Below, piece by piece: positions 9,240 to 17,537 of a DNA stretch of 64,000 bases. This DNA comes from Candidatus Obscuribacterales bacterium (GTDB lineage: Bacteria > Cyanobacteriota > Vampirovibrionia > Obscuribacterales > Obscuribacteraceae). The notes under the pieces were generated by a model. It had not been told where the DNA came from and searched no databases. It saw only the letters and a list, made by a program, of their open reading frames with translations. The DNA is taken from contig JAKFVQ010000020.1 of the NCBI GenBank assembly GCA_021732085.1, positions 172,926 to 236,925 of the forward strand, given 5' to 3'. The position numbers and the translations under genes are program-made. Every line of letters starts with the position of its first letter. Within the stretch, counting starts at the first letter, position 1.

Positions 9240-9776
9240 TAAAAGTAACAGTTTTGAAATCCGCTATCAAGGCGTTTTCGCGGCGTTAGATAATGTCATT
9301 TGATCATTTGTTGTGGTATCGATTAGTCCCGGCGGCCGCTGCTAATCGCCTTTTCGGAAGACTGATTTCCAAAATTTTTGAGTGCGAGAGTTCAGTACTC
9401 CTTGAGTGCGAAGTCTCCCCGTATCTCATTGATTCTGGATCAACATCGCATTCTGGACGATACTCTCTTTCAAATGGGAGTTTGCCACTGGAAATTTCGA
9501 CCTCAAATAAACTGGTATCACTCCAAAAAAGAGCAACGCAAAAACACAAACGATCGCTCGAAGTTTTTCCACTAATTCGACGCACTCGCTAGATGGTGAT
9601 TCCAAGAGCATAGCTCATCGCGGGATTGTCATATAGCAGCTTCCAGATTAAAAGCGTTCAGAAAAATTGCGATTCGCTTATATCTCTAAGGCAAACGGCG
9701 TTCGGAATGCTAACCTGAATGTATATCGAAGCACTAATTATTAACCGCCTTTAACCGGACTAGAAAGCGAGCGAGA
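9240..9776. other. divergent intergenic region
   Basis: About 540 bases between the divergent copper operon and rph. It must hold both promoters, but I cannot pick convincing -35/-10 pairs. Open frames on both strands here lack ribosome sites and typical composition. Confidence 0.4.
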
Positions 9777-10505
9777 ATGATTCGCCGACGAGATAATCGG
9801 CAGTGGGACCAGCTAAGACCCATCAAGTTCACGCGGAATTTTACTAAGAATGCAGATGGCTCCGTACTTGTTGAGTTCGGGGACACCAAAGTACTAACGA
9901 CCGCGAAGATCGAGGAACGCGTGCCAGCGTTCTTGATGGGGAAAGGCGAGGGCTGGATAACAGCCGAGTATTCCCTGCTTCCAGGTTCTACCCATGTTCG
10001 TTCCGTTCGTGAGGTCACGCGGGGACAGCCTTCTGGGCGTACCCTCGAGATCCAGCGCCTGATCGGGCGCTGTTTGCGAGCTGTTGTGGACCGCCGTCAC
10101 CTGGGCGAGCGAACCATAACCATCGATTGCGACGTCTTGCAGGCTGATGGTGGCACTCGTGTCGCCAGCATTTCGGGCGGATACATCGCGCTTCACGACG
10201 CGCTTCTCAAACTTCAGAAAAACTGTTTCTGGGATAGCCTTCCGATCGTGGAAGGAATGGCTGCGGTGAGCGTTTGCGACATCAATGGGCAGCTCCTTCT
10301 CGACCCGAATTATCAGGAAGACTCGCAAGCCGCGATGGACGGTAATTTCGTGCTTACGGAATCCGGCAAAATCCTCGAAATCCAGATGACGGCTGAGGAT
10401 AAGCCGTATGACGCCAAAAAGCTGGATGATTTGCTCAAACTAGCCCAAAAAGGTGTAAAAGAGATAATCGAACTTCAGAACCAAGCCCTCTCAGGCAGGC
10501 ACTAG
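9777..10505 (+). CDS. rph: ribonuclease PH
   Basis: A 242-residue phosphorolytic 3'-5' exoribonuclease that trims tRNA 3' ends. It opens with RRRDNRQWDQLRPIKF, has GSVLVEFGDTKVLTTAKIEERVP, the phosphate-binding GRTLEIQRLIGRCLRAVVD, and TITIDCDVLQADGGTRVASISGGY, all hallmark RNase PH blocks. Length matches the family exactly. ATG 9777 fits the conserved N-terminus. It is followed by 134 bases and then the ubiB-like gene on the same strand. Confidence 0.97.
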   Translation: MIRRRDNRQWDQLRPIKFTRNFTKNADGSVLVEFGDTKVLTTAKIEERVPAFLMGKGEGWITAEYSLLPGSTHVRSVREVTRGQPSGRTLEIQRLIGRCLRAVVDRRHLGERTITIDCDVLQADGGTRVASISGGYIALHDALLKLQKNCFWDSLPIVEGMAAVSVCDINGQLLLDPNYQEDSQAAMDGNFVLTESGKILEIQMTAEDKPYDAKKLDDLLKLAQKGVKEIIELQNQALSGRH

Positions 10506-10639
10506 TTGGCTTTCCGGCATTTCAACTGAAGTTACGAGCATTCTTAATTTTTGGAATCATTCCTGCTGACAACATGTCTATACTCGTAATATAGAGGTCA
10601 AGCGTTGGACTCAACTTTCAGATTACGTGGACTTAAGTT

Positions 10640-12202
10640 TTGGCACCGAAAGATCTTAGCTACGACCCCATAAAAGAAACCTTCCAGGACGTCACCTTCT
10701 GGAAACTTGTCGCTTCCTGTTGGCGTGTCTTTTGGCGCGTTAGAGCGACACAAGGATTTGAAGGTGCCTTGCGCGTAATTCCTATTGCGCTGACTATTAT
10801 TTTTGCGGTTAAAGGCTTCGCAAAATATCACCAGGCAGAATACGAGCGTATGCTCCGCGAAAAGAATGGTGAGGCGGCTGCATCGCCAGATGATTTAGAA
10901 GAAGCCGCGATGAGCGACGCTGACTACGAAGAATACCGGCAACTTGGTCGCTGGCTTCGTGAAAAACTATTCCAGCTCGGCCCTACATTTATAAAGATTG
11001 GCCAGACCATGTCAACTCGCGCCGACCTGGTTCCGCTTCCGACAATGCTGGAGCTTTCGCAGCTTCAAGAAGAGGTGCAAGCGGCACCTTACGACATCGC
11101 GCGTTCCATTATAGAAAATGACCTGGGCGGTTCCCCGGAATCCTTATTTGCAGAGTTCAATTCCACGCCCCTTGCAGCTGCAAGTTTGAGCCAAGCGTAT
11201 CGCGCCGTTTTGAAAGATGGTCGCGACGTTGTCGTGAAAGTTCAGCGCCCTAACTTGCTGGCAATCATTTCGCGTGACGTAGAGACGCTCGGCGCCGTTG
11301 CTGATGAAGTTATGAACTATCCGAACCTGTGCCGCCATACTGATTGGCCGGGCGTGGTTGTTGCATTTGCTAAAACAATCTTCGAAGAAATCGACTACAT
11401 TCGTGAAGGCCGAAATGCTGATACTTTCCGCCATAATTTCCGCGGAAACGATCGCATTCACATTCCACGCATCATTTGGAAGCTGACTGGGCGTCGCGTT
11501 CTGACCATCGAGTACGTTCCTGGTGCGCGCATCACTGACGTCCAAGCTCTTGACGCGATGAGCATCGACCGCGATGAGTTAACTGCAGTTGGAGTGAATT
11601 TCTATTTGAAGCAATTGTTGGAAGATGGATTCTTCCACGCAGATCCGCACCCAGGCAACATGCGTATCATGCCTGATGGTAAAGTCGGCATATTCGACTT
11701 CGGTATGGTTGGGCGCGTTGCGCCGCATCTAAAAGCTGCGATGGCGAATGCGTTCATGCACGTAGTGAAGCGCGAGTATCGCGCCATCGTTGATGATTTC
11801 GTTGAGATGGGATTCCTCGATGCTGATGCCGACCGTGATGCGCTTGCCGCTGAGTTAACGCCGATTCTGGAGGCGCGATTCAACGAAGGTATTAGTCGCG
11901 TTCGCTTCCGCAAAGTCTTGTTCGACTTCTCCGATGTCGTTTACCGTTATCCGTTCCGCTTGCCGTCAGACTTCACGTATATTATGCGTGCGCTGCTGAC
12001 GCTCGAAGGAGTTGCGATCAGCATCAATCCGGAATTCAATTTCGTCGATGCAGCATTCCCCTTTGCGCAAAAGCTGCTCTGGAAAGAAGCCGGCTCTGGC
12101 ATTCGCAGCGCCATCATCAAGGAAGTTTTTGTGGACGGTAAGTTCAATGCTTCGGCAGCGTTTAACTTGATGAAGACGGCCTACAAGCTAACACGTTCTT
12201 AG
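10640..12202 (+). CDS. ABC1/UbiB/AarF family atypical protein kinase
   Basis: A 520-residue member of the ABC1/UbiB family, linked to isoprenoid quinone biosynthesis or membrane lipid homeostasis through ATPase activity. It shows the family-specific KIGQTMSTRADLVP (the KxGQ motif), VVKVQRP with the ATP-site Lys, FAKTIFEEIDYIREGRNAD, and the catalytic FHADPHPGNMRI and GIFDFGMVGR motifs. A hydrophobic N-terminal stretch (ALRVIPIALTIIFAVKGF) may anchor it. TTG 10640 is the only start before an in-frame TAA at 10634. The C-terminus lacks the paired membrane helices of proteobacterial UbiB. Family secure; exact substrate unknown. Confidence 0.92.
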   Translation: MAPKDLSYDPIKETFQDVTFWKLVASCWRVFWRVRATQGFEGALRVIPIALTIIFAVKGFAKYHQAEYERMLREKNGEAAASPDDLEEAAMSDADYEEYRQLGRWLREKLFQLGPTFIKIGQTMSTRADLVPLPTMLELSQLQEEVQAAPYDIARSIIENDLGGSPESLFAEFNSTPLAAASLSQAYRAVLKDGRDVVVKVQRPNLLAIISRDVETLGAVADEVMNYPNLCRHTDWPGVVVAFAKTIFEEIDYIREGRNADTFRHNFRGNDRIHIPRIIWKLTGRRVLTIEYVPGARITDVQALDAMSIDRDELTAVGVNFYLKQLLEDGFFHADPHPGNMRIMPDGKVGIFDFGMVGRVAPHLKAAMANAFMHVVKREYRAIVDDFVEMGFLDADADRDALAAELTPILEARFNEGISRVRFRKVLFDFSDVVYRYPFRLPSDFTYIMRALLTLEGVAISINPEFNFVDAAFPFAQKLLWKEAGSGIRSAIIKEVFVDGKFNASAAFNLMKTAYKLTRS

Positions 12203-12226
12203 TTGTTTATCTAACGATATTCCGCT

Positions 12227-12589
12227 TTATACGAGGGCTTCAAGTCCTTTTCGGTCAACCATGTTCAGAAGTTTCAATGCAATGTTGCTTGGCTTCTTTT
12301 CGCCAATCTCCCACTTCTGAAGGGACGACATTGAGATGTTCATGTATTTTGCAAATACAGCCTGGCTTGCTTTGCACTTTAGTCTGATCGCTTTAATCTG
12401 TGCGGGACTGTAATTCGGAATCTCGGGGAGGCAGAGTGCATCAAATTTTCGCATGGTCTCCATGTCCATGATCCCAGCTTGATAGAAGTCCCTTGCAGTA
12501 TCATGCATAGCTTCTAAAGCCGTTTTATTGCTGGCGCCATGCATCGCTGATTCATTTTTTTTGCTAACTTTTTTCTTTTGTGCCACCAT
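12227..12589 (-). CDS. XRE/HigA-like (NadS-type) antitoxin
   Basis: A 120-residue DNA-binding antitoxin. The family blocks MHDTARDFYQAGIMD and MRKFDALCLPEI are followed by a helix-turn-helix (residues about 70-110: AIRLKCKASQAVFAKYMNIS, SLQKWEIGEKKPS) and the typical KLLNMVDRKGLEAL ending. ATG 12589 begins one base after the toxin stop codon with GAGG about 9 bases upstream, so it is translationally coupled; an upstream open frame to 12604 would overlap the toxin. As in HigBA systems the toxin gene comes first. It probably binds the 17-bp palindrome upstream of the toxin to repress both genes. Confidence 0.88.
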   Translation of the reverse strand: MVAQKKKVSKKNESAMHGASNKTALEAMHDTARDFYQAGIMDMETMRKFDALCLPEIPNYSPAQIKAIRLKCKASQAVFAKYMNISMSSLQKWEIGEKKPSNIALKLLNMVDRKGLEALV

Positions 12590-12590
12590 A

Positions 12591-12959
12591 CTAACTAACC
12601 TCAATCAAAACCTTTTCTTCTATTGATTTGCTGATCTGTTTCGCATCGAGACTCAGCATGAAATCAGCCATTAATTTGAAAGACTCCAGTGCCTTCTGCG
12701 AAATGTTTTCCTCATCCTGTTTTGCAAATAGATGAATACAGAACACCTTATCGTCCGCCTGTTTGTAAACGAGGATAGTGCGAAGTCCGCCGCTCTTCCC
12801 CTTGCTTCCAATCGCCACGCGCTTCTTATACAGATTTCCACCGAGTGCGGCGCCGGTGAGCCCGTTTTCGAATTCGCTGATAGCGGTCCTGAGAGTTTCG
12901 TCAGTCAGCCCTTCGTCCTCTGCCAGGTTGGAAAACTTCTTAGTTTTCAAAATACGCAT
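12591..12959 (-). CDS. RelE/HigB2-like toxin
   Basis: A 122-residue toxin of the RelE-like family associated with NadS-type antitoxins. The start MRILKTKKFSNLAEDEGL and the core GLTGAALGGNLYKKRVA, GKSGGLRTILVYK and FCIHLFAKQDEENIS are characteristic. It probably acts as a ribosome-dependent mRNA endonuclease, from family knowledge. ATG 12959 is preferred over GTG 12977, because the GTG lies inside the operator and upstream of the predicted transcription start. The predicted mRNA then starts within a few bases of the ATG, i.e. nearly leaderless. It is followed directly by its antitoxin. Confidence 0.87.
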   Translation of the reverse strand: MRILKTKKFSNLAEDEGLTDETLRTAISEFENGLTGAALGGNLYKKRVAIGSKGKSGGLRTILVYKQADDKVFCIHLFAKQDEENISQKALESFKLMADFMLSLDAKQISKSIEEKVLIEVS

Positions 12960-12967
12960 TTGCTTAA

Positions 12968-12996
12968 AGTATATCACCAGGTGATATAGTCGTCAA
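12968..12996 (-). promoter_or_regulatory. sigma-70-type promoter of the toxin-antitoxin operon
   Basis: On the minus strand TTGACG (12996-12991) and TATACT (12973-12968) are separated by exactly 17 bases. Predicted transcription begins around 12961, next to the toxin ATG at 12959. Confidence 0.7.
12971..12987. promoter_or_regulatory. operator palindrome of the toxin-antitoxin operon
   Basis: ATATCACC-A-GGTGATAT is a perfect 17-bp palindrome with one central base, inside the promoter spacer and touching the -10 box. This is the expected place for antitoxin autorepression. A second small dyad, AACGT-TGAC-ACGTT, lies at 12997-13010. Confidence 0.75.
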
Positions 12997-13137
12997 AACG
13001 TTGACACGTTCTTCGTCCGTTTCACAAAATTGTCATCTCTTTCCGCCATACTTCCCGGATAACTGTGCTCCCCACCACAGAATACAAATGGTGATGACCA
13101 CCATTACTATGGCAAATTCCTTTTACTAGGGGATGGT

Positions 13138-13680
13138 ATGAGCTGGCGATTTTCTTTTCTTGCTGCGTTGTGCAGCATGTTAGTGCTGCCTGTCTGCGCG
13201 CTTTCGAAGTCGCGGGTTGTTGCTGCGTCGACTCCTATTCCTGCCATGGCGGCGGGAACTCATGTGCTTAGCCGCCCCGTGGCCGGCGAGCTGGTAACGG
13301 GCAAGGAGCTGCGTTTTGATCCTTACATCGATCCGTGCGGGTATCGCATCAATTACTATTTGGTGGATAAACGCGGCGTGGAGAAGTTGTGGCGCTCCGA
13401 TGGTCACAACACCGACTTCATCAAAGAAACGAACAAGCTGAGGCAGTCGCTTTCGGTGCGCCGACTTTGTTCGGGCGAAATAATTCTGCCAGGAAAGTAT
13501 CACCTCGTCGTAAAAGCTGAAGGGCGAATCACGCAGGATCCCTCTCTAGCTGCCGTTCGTCCGATGGGCGATATCATCGCTAGAAGCGAAGAATTCGAAA
13601 TCCCGCAGGACAAGAAGACGATCGTGATGACCAGTGATGGTTGTTATACGAATGTGGAGGCAGACTGTTCGCATCCCTAG
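13138..13680 (+). CDS. secreted hypothetical protein
   Basis: A 180-residue exported protein: signal peptide MSWRFSFLAALCSMLVLPVCALS, then a compact domain with five Cys (in DPCGYRI, RRLCSGE, DGCYTN and EADCSHP among others) that could form disulfides. GGGGATG stands just upstream of the ATG. The RFDPYIDPCGYRINYYLV and LPGKYHLVVKAEGR pieces suggest a beta-sandwich. No family recognised. It stands alone, convergent with the following minus-strand gene. Confidence 0.65.
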   Translation: MSWRFSFLAALCSMLVLPVCALSKSRVVAASTPIPAMAAGTHVLSRPVAGELVTGKELRFDPYIDPCGYRINYYLVDKRGVEKLWRSDGHNTDFIKETNKLRQSLSVRRLCSGEIILPGKYHLVVKAEGRITQDPSLAAVRPMGDIIARSEEFEIPQDKKTIVMTSDGCYTNVEADCSHP

Positions 13681-13704
13681 TGTGCTGCGTCAGTTGCCCA
13701 AAGA

Positions 13705-14466
13705 TTAGTTATTTGCTTTATCGCCGCGTCGCATGATTACCCAGTTGGTCTGCCGGCCTGTGAGCAATCTGTCGTGTCCGATCACGACTATTTTGCCATT
13801 CTCTGGATTGCGATACCAGCCTTCATCCCATGGTCCCATGTCAGTATAGACCGCGTTGGCGACACCAATTTCTGCCAGGTCTTTTGCAAACTCTGTCATC
13901 GTGATTGATTCATCGCTTTCCACAAATGCGCTCTTCCCGTCATTGAGAATCGCAATGCAGCGCCTCTGGTAGTTTGACTTGTCGTGAAACGCTTCTGGCT
14001 GTCCGTCTTTAACTAATTGAAATTGTTGGAACATTGAACTCTTGTTTTGCTTGAGCTTTTTTAGCAAATCGTCATTTATTAGAGCACCGCGGTTAGTATC
14101 AATGATTTTTATTTTTCCGTTGGTAAATTCAATCGCACCACTAATCGCTCGATCTGCATTGGATAAATTGAAGGATTCACCATTGCAAGCATAGAAGCCA
14201 CTAATCCCTCCGCGCTTACTACTAAAGGCTGCGGGGATGCAAGCTAGAATATCTTCTCGTTTTTTATCCGGACGTTCAATTGCAAATTCTAAATCGACAG
14301 AATCCGCCGGCTTTATGATTAGGTAATGACAGCCTGATTTGGCGATCGGCTTTTGAATGGAAAGATCGTTGGATGGTTTTGCCGTCAGTTTCGCTGATGC
14401 TACGAATAACATCAGTGCAAGCAAGAGAATAAATCCGATTGTGTTTCGTTTAGTTTGTTCTGACAA
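13705..14466 (-). CDS. phosphodiester glycosidase (NAGPA/DUF2233)-like exported protein
   Basis: A 253-residue protein with an N-terminal membrane/signal segment (TIGFILLLALMLFVASAKL). It carries elements typical of the NAGPA/phosphodiester-glycosidase fold: GISGFYACNGESFNLS (compare the GxNGxFF-like motif of the family), QRRCIAILNDGKSAFVESDE, and AVYTDMGPWDEGWYR in place of the usual A-NLDGG motif. Members uncap phosphodiester-linked sugars, but divergence at the last motif leaves catalysis uncertain. The TTG start at 14466 has no good ribosome site; the signal anchor supports a start close to it. Confidence 0.6.
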   Translation of the reverse strand: MSEQTKRNTIGFILLLALMLFVASAKLTAKPSNDLSIQKPIAKSGCHYLIIKPADSVDLEFAIERPDKKREDILACIPAAFSSKRGGISGFYACNGESFNLSNADRAISGAIEFTNGKIKIIDTNRGALINDDLLKKLKQNKSSMFQQFQLVKDGQPEAFHDKSNYQRRCIAILNDGKSAFVESDESITMTEFAKDLAEIGVANAVYTDMGPWDEGWYRNPENGKIVVIGHDRLLTGRQTNWVIMRRGDKANN

Positions 14467-14970
14467 GGGTCTGCGGCTTTCATCAGTATGAGGCTATTCT
14501 ATGATCTTTTCTCAAAGATTGCCCGTTATGTATAGGCTGAAGTCTTTCGTCTTACTAGTTTTTACATAGAGTGATCATTGTTTTTTCAATCTAACAAGCA
14601 CACGACTATTTGTATCTCAGTCTATGCCACCACGGATGAGGCATTGCCTTATTTCTTAGTTCAGAAAACAATCAGACTTCTGAACGAAATGTCGCAATTA
14701 TGGCTCCTCTGCCCCTCGCCTGAATCACTCAAGTCGGCTACCTAACAATTCGACCTGCTTTTTGATTAGCAGCATCTAAGCGCCAGAGCCGCTCTTAAAC
14801 ATAAGCAAAACTCTCTTGATTTCCTCTTTGGTTCGCTGTACTGTGACAACGTGTTACAAAAGGCGCTCCCACCGGACTTCGTGGGGCATTCACGATAGAC
14901 AGTTCGCCCGCGTTTGAGGATAGTTTAAGACGAGTAGCTGCTCAGAGACCTTTTTGTAAGAGGACTATAG
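14467..14970. other. divergent intergenic region
   Basis: About 500 bases between divergent genes. I see no coding frame with a ribosome site, no tRNA and no strong hairpin. It presumably holds two promoters. Confidence 0.4.
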
Positions 14971-15519
14971 ATGCCGTACGCCCCCTCTATGGCTGTTTCA
15001 ATGAACTACTGCACTAACTGCAAAGACTGTTTGGAACACGACGCGAAGTTCTGTGGTAATTGCGGTTTTATAATCGTCCCGGCAAGTTTCAATATCAATC
15101 AGTACCCGCAACACGCGGCGGCGCTAATCGACCAGGCGACATTTCAGGTGCCTGACAGTGTTCCGAATTTTGCGCGAATGGGCGCTCCGGCGGAGAATCC
15201 GCGCAACAAAGAACTTAGCAACGAAGCCTCCAAGATTATGGTTCTTCTGGCTCGTGAACGAATCTTCCTCTACATGCATTGGATTGGATTTATTGCGATC
15301 AATATCTTCGGTTGCTGGATTGCATGGAAGTGTTATACAGACTTCATCGGCGATGAAATGTCGAAGACGATGATCGCTTCTACGCCTTTCCTGTTTATCA
15401 ATTCAGTTGCGCTTTTGTTTCTGGTGCCGATCAAGGGCACGCGCAGTGAGATTGCCCGCTTGAAAGAACGCTTGAGCTGCGTCCGGTTTAACATCGAATT
15501 TGGACATCTCGATATTTAG
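14971..15519 (+). CDS. zinc-ribbon membrane protein
   Basis: A 182-residue protein. An N-terminal zinc ribbon is visible as CTNC followed by CGNC (residues about 13-34: YCTNCKDCLEHDAKFCGNCG). After a linker come two hydrophobic segments, MHWIGFIAINIFGCWIAW and FLFINSVALLFLVPI, forming a hairpin in the membrane, and then a basic cytoplasmic tail. AGAGGA 6 bases before the ATG supports this start. The architecture (zinc ribbon plus two membrane helices) is common and says little about function. Confidence 0.75.
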   Translation: MPYAPSMAVSMNYCTNCKDCLEHDAKFCGNCGFIIVPASFNINQYPQHAAALIDQATFQVPDSVPNFARMGAPAENPRNKELSNEASKIMVLLARERIFLYMHWIGFIAINIFGCWIAWKCYTDFIGDEMSKTMIASTPFLFINSVALLFLVPIKGTRSEIARLKERLSCVRFNIEFGHLDI

Positions 15520-15570
15520 TTGGTGATTTCTATAGAGCCGCGTGGCTGGGGGCTATTGCTCCAGCGCTGC

Positions 15571-17418
15571 TTACCACTTCTTTGGCTTTTCCCAAGGAAG
15601 CTGTAATCGGAAGGCGTGCGAGTCGTTCATCATGTCGTAGACTCTTTCGACGCTAAGCGCTTTGCTCGCTAACCAATCGTCATCGGCGCCCCATTGATTG
15701 TCGAGCTCGATTTTGGGCAACTTGCCTTCGCGAAAGCCATATGCGGTAACAGCATGTGTCGCATAACCTGAGTTGCGATCCTTTTCGCGAGTTGCATTTG
15801 GCATTGAGCTGTTATAGGTATCAATCGTCAGGCTTAGCGGAAAGTTGCCTTGCTTTTCGGCTTCTTGCATCAAATGCCGGAGTCCTTCTGCACTGTAGAC
15901 GACGAGTGCGCGATCGTTTCCGCTCTTGCGATGATACCAATCTTGGCAAACAATCCATGACGATTCCTTGACTCCAACGATTTCCTCATAAGCATCCAAC
16001 ATCCAGTTGTCTCTATTGAATGGGATATTCTTGTAGCGATTCTGCTTGTCATACAGCCGATCTCCGCGTTCAGCCTTTGCGCTGATCTCTTCCTGTTTAT
16101 AAGAAAGATCTGGGTCGTTCATTGCATACATCAAATTGAAAGCGCCGACTTGAAATATCTGGCTGGCGATTCCTCTCTCTCCGTCCCCTGGCGCAAGTAC
16201 TCGAGACTCTTGATGTGCTTGCAGGCTGTCGAGGTCGATGTTCATGCTTGTGCCTTTCATACGCCCATGGAATTGGGCTGCCGTAGCAAGGTCGGCAACG
16301 AACTTGGCCGCGCGTCCGGGGTAACGAGAAAATGCCCTGACTTCCAACGTGGCAGTAGAGCAGCTGGGATGCCTTCCCTGATCGATCTCCGATGGATGCG
16401 CCGCATGCGCAATTAGTTGTTCCGCGCATGCCACTGCGAGCCGTCCAGGTGGTAGATCCGTCCGTTCCTCTTTGTCTTTTACAAAAGATCTGTATTCGAC
16501 CAGGCGTGCTGACTGCCGATACGTCTCTTCAATTTCGCTTTGTGCTGCCAGATTCGCACTTCTGGGATCCATTCCGCGCTTCTTGAAATTTTCCTCCATT
16601 TGCTTAACGCGCACGGTTTCTAGATACATCATGTCGGTCTGGGCTTTGTACAAAGTGTGTTCATCTGTTGCCCTTGATCGTAGTAAATCAAGCAACTTGC
16701 TTCTTTCTTTTTCAATGGATTTTGACTGACTGAATTGAACTCTTTCCTCGCTCAGTCCATCGGCACTGCGAACCAGCGCGTATTTCTCATTGTTTGTTGA
16801 ATGCAGAATGAAATTCTCCGAAGGGCGTTCTCCGGTGCCCTTAAGTTCGGCTCTTGGTGGTGATGAAAATTGAATTGCGCGCCCGTTGCCGAATTTTAGC
16901 TGCACGGTGCCATCGGACGCTTTGAAGTGTTTGACTGTTGTGGCGAATGTTCCGTCGTTTGGCGTTTCACTTTCGCCCTGCCATGTTTGGTCGGACATCG
17001 GGTAGAGAATGTAGCGTTGATCTGGTCTTTCTCCCCAGTGCACTTCTGCGCCTCGACTTCCATCCCAAACTCGCGCGTAAGAAGAGCCATCACGATCAAC
17101 CTGCGGCAGGTCTCGAATGGTAAGCGCCTTACTGGATCCGCCTGTGTATAAACAAAACTCTGACCGACTTGTCGCAGCCATCCCCATGGCGCGTATCGAG
17201 AGCTCGGGGATTTGAATGTCCCCAACGCGCTTCTGACCGGAAATCCTCACCGGCGTTGTACTTACATCCCTTTGAAATGCTTGCACCGCTTCTTGGATGA
17301 GTCTGGTGCCGAATTCGTTCTCTGCCCGACCTTTAGAGTCGGCGGCATTTTCAAAGTGTTCGGAAGGATAGTTTGACACGAAAGGGGTCCTCTGAGGCGG
17401 CGTTACCAGCATTGTCAC
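15571..17418 (-). CDS. large protein with papain-like cysteine-protease domain
   Basis: A 615-residue protein without signal peptide. The N-terminal half (1-230) is beta-rich, with WDGSRGAEVHWG and KASDGTVQLKFGNGR elements; a charged helical segment spans 230-330. The C-terminal half shows a papain-type catalytic set in order: oxyanion Gln347 and nucleophile Cys353 in DQGRHPSCSTAT (same six-residue spacing as papain Gln19-Cys25), His555 in ATHAVTAYGF (compare papain HAVAAVGY), and Asn574 in ELDNQWG (compare the papain KNSWG motif). Start is GTG 17418 or ATG 17412. Neighbours are divergent, so it is probably monocistronic. The protease call rests on the four aligned motifs; the substrate is unknown. 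Confidence 0.65.
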   Translation of the reverse strand: MTMLVTPPQRTPFVSNYPSEHFENAADSKGRAENEFGTRLIQEAVQAFQRDVSTTPVRISGQKRVGDIQIPELSIRAMGMAATSRSEFCLYTGGSSKALTIRDLPQVDRDGSSYARVWDGSRGAEVHWGERPDQRYILYPMSDQTWQGESETPNDGTFATTVKHFKASDGTVQLKFGNGRAIQFSSPPRAELKGTGERPSENFILHSTNNEKYALVRSADGLSEERVQFSQSKSIEKERSKLLDLLRSRATDEHTLYKAQTDMMYLETVRVKQMEENFKKRGMDPRSANLAAQSEIEETYRQSARLVEYRSFVKDKEERTDLPPGRLAVACAEQLIAHAAHPSEIDQGRHPSCSTATLEVRAFSRYPGRAAKFVADLATAAQFHGRMKGTSMNIDLDSLQAHQESRVLAPGDGERGIASQIFQVGAFNLMYAMNDPDLSYKQEEISAKAERGDRLYDKQNRYKNIPFNRDNWMLDAYEEIVGVKESSWIVCQDWYHRKSGNDRALVVYSAEGLRHLMQEAEKQGNFPLSLTIDTYNSSMPNATREKDRNSGYATHAVTAYGFREGKLPKIELDNQWGADDDWLASKALSVERVYDMMNDSHAFRLQLPWEKPKKW

Positions 17419-17537
17419 TTTAGAGATGCCGGTTGAAACTTAGTTGAAACGAGATGCCCAGATTTTTATTAGCTCGGGGGTAATCACGTCGGGGGCGTGG
17501 CACATTAGAATAAATCGACCACTGGGCGAGCGAATTA

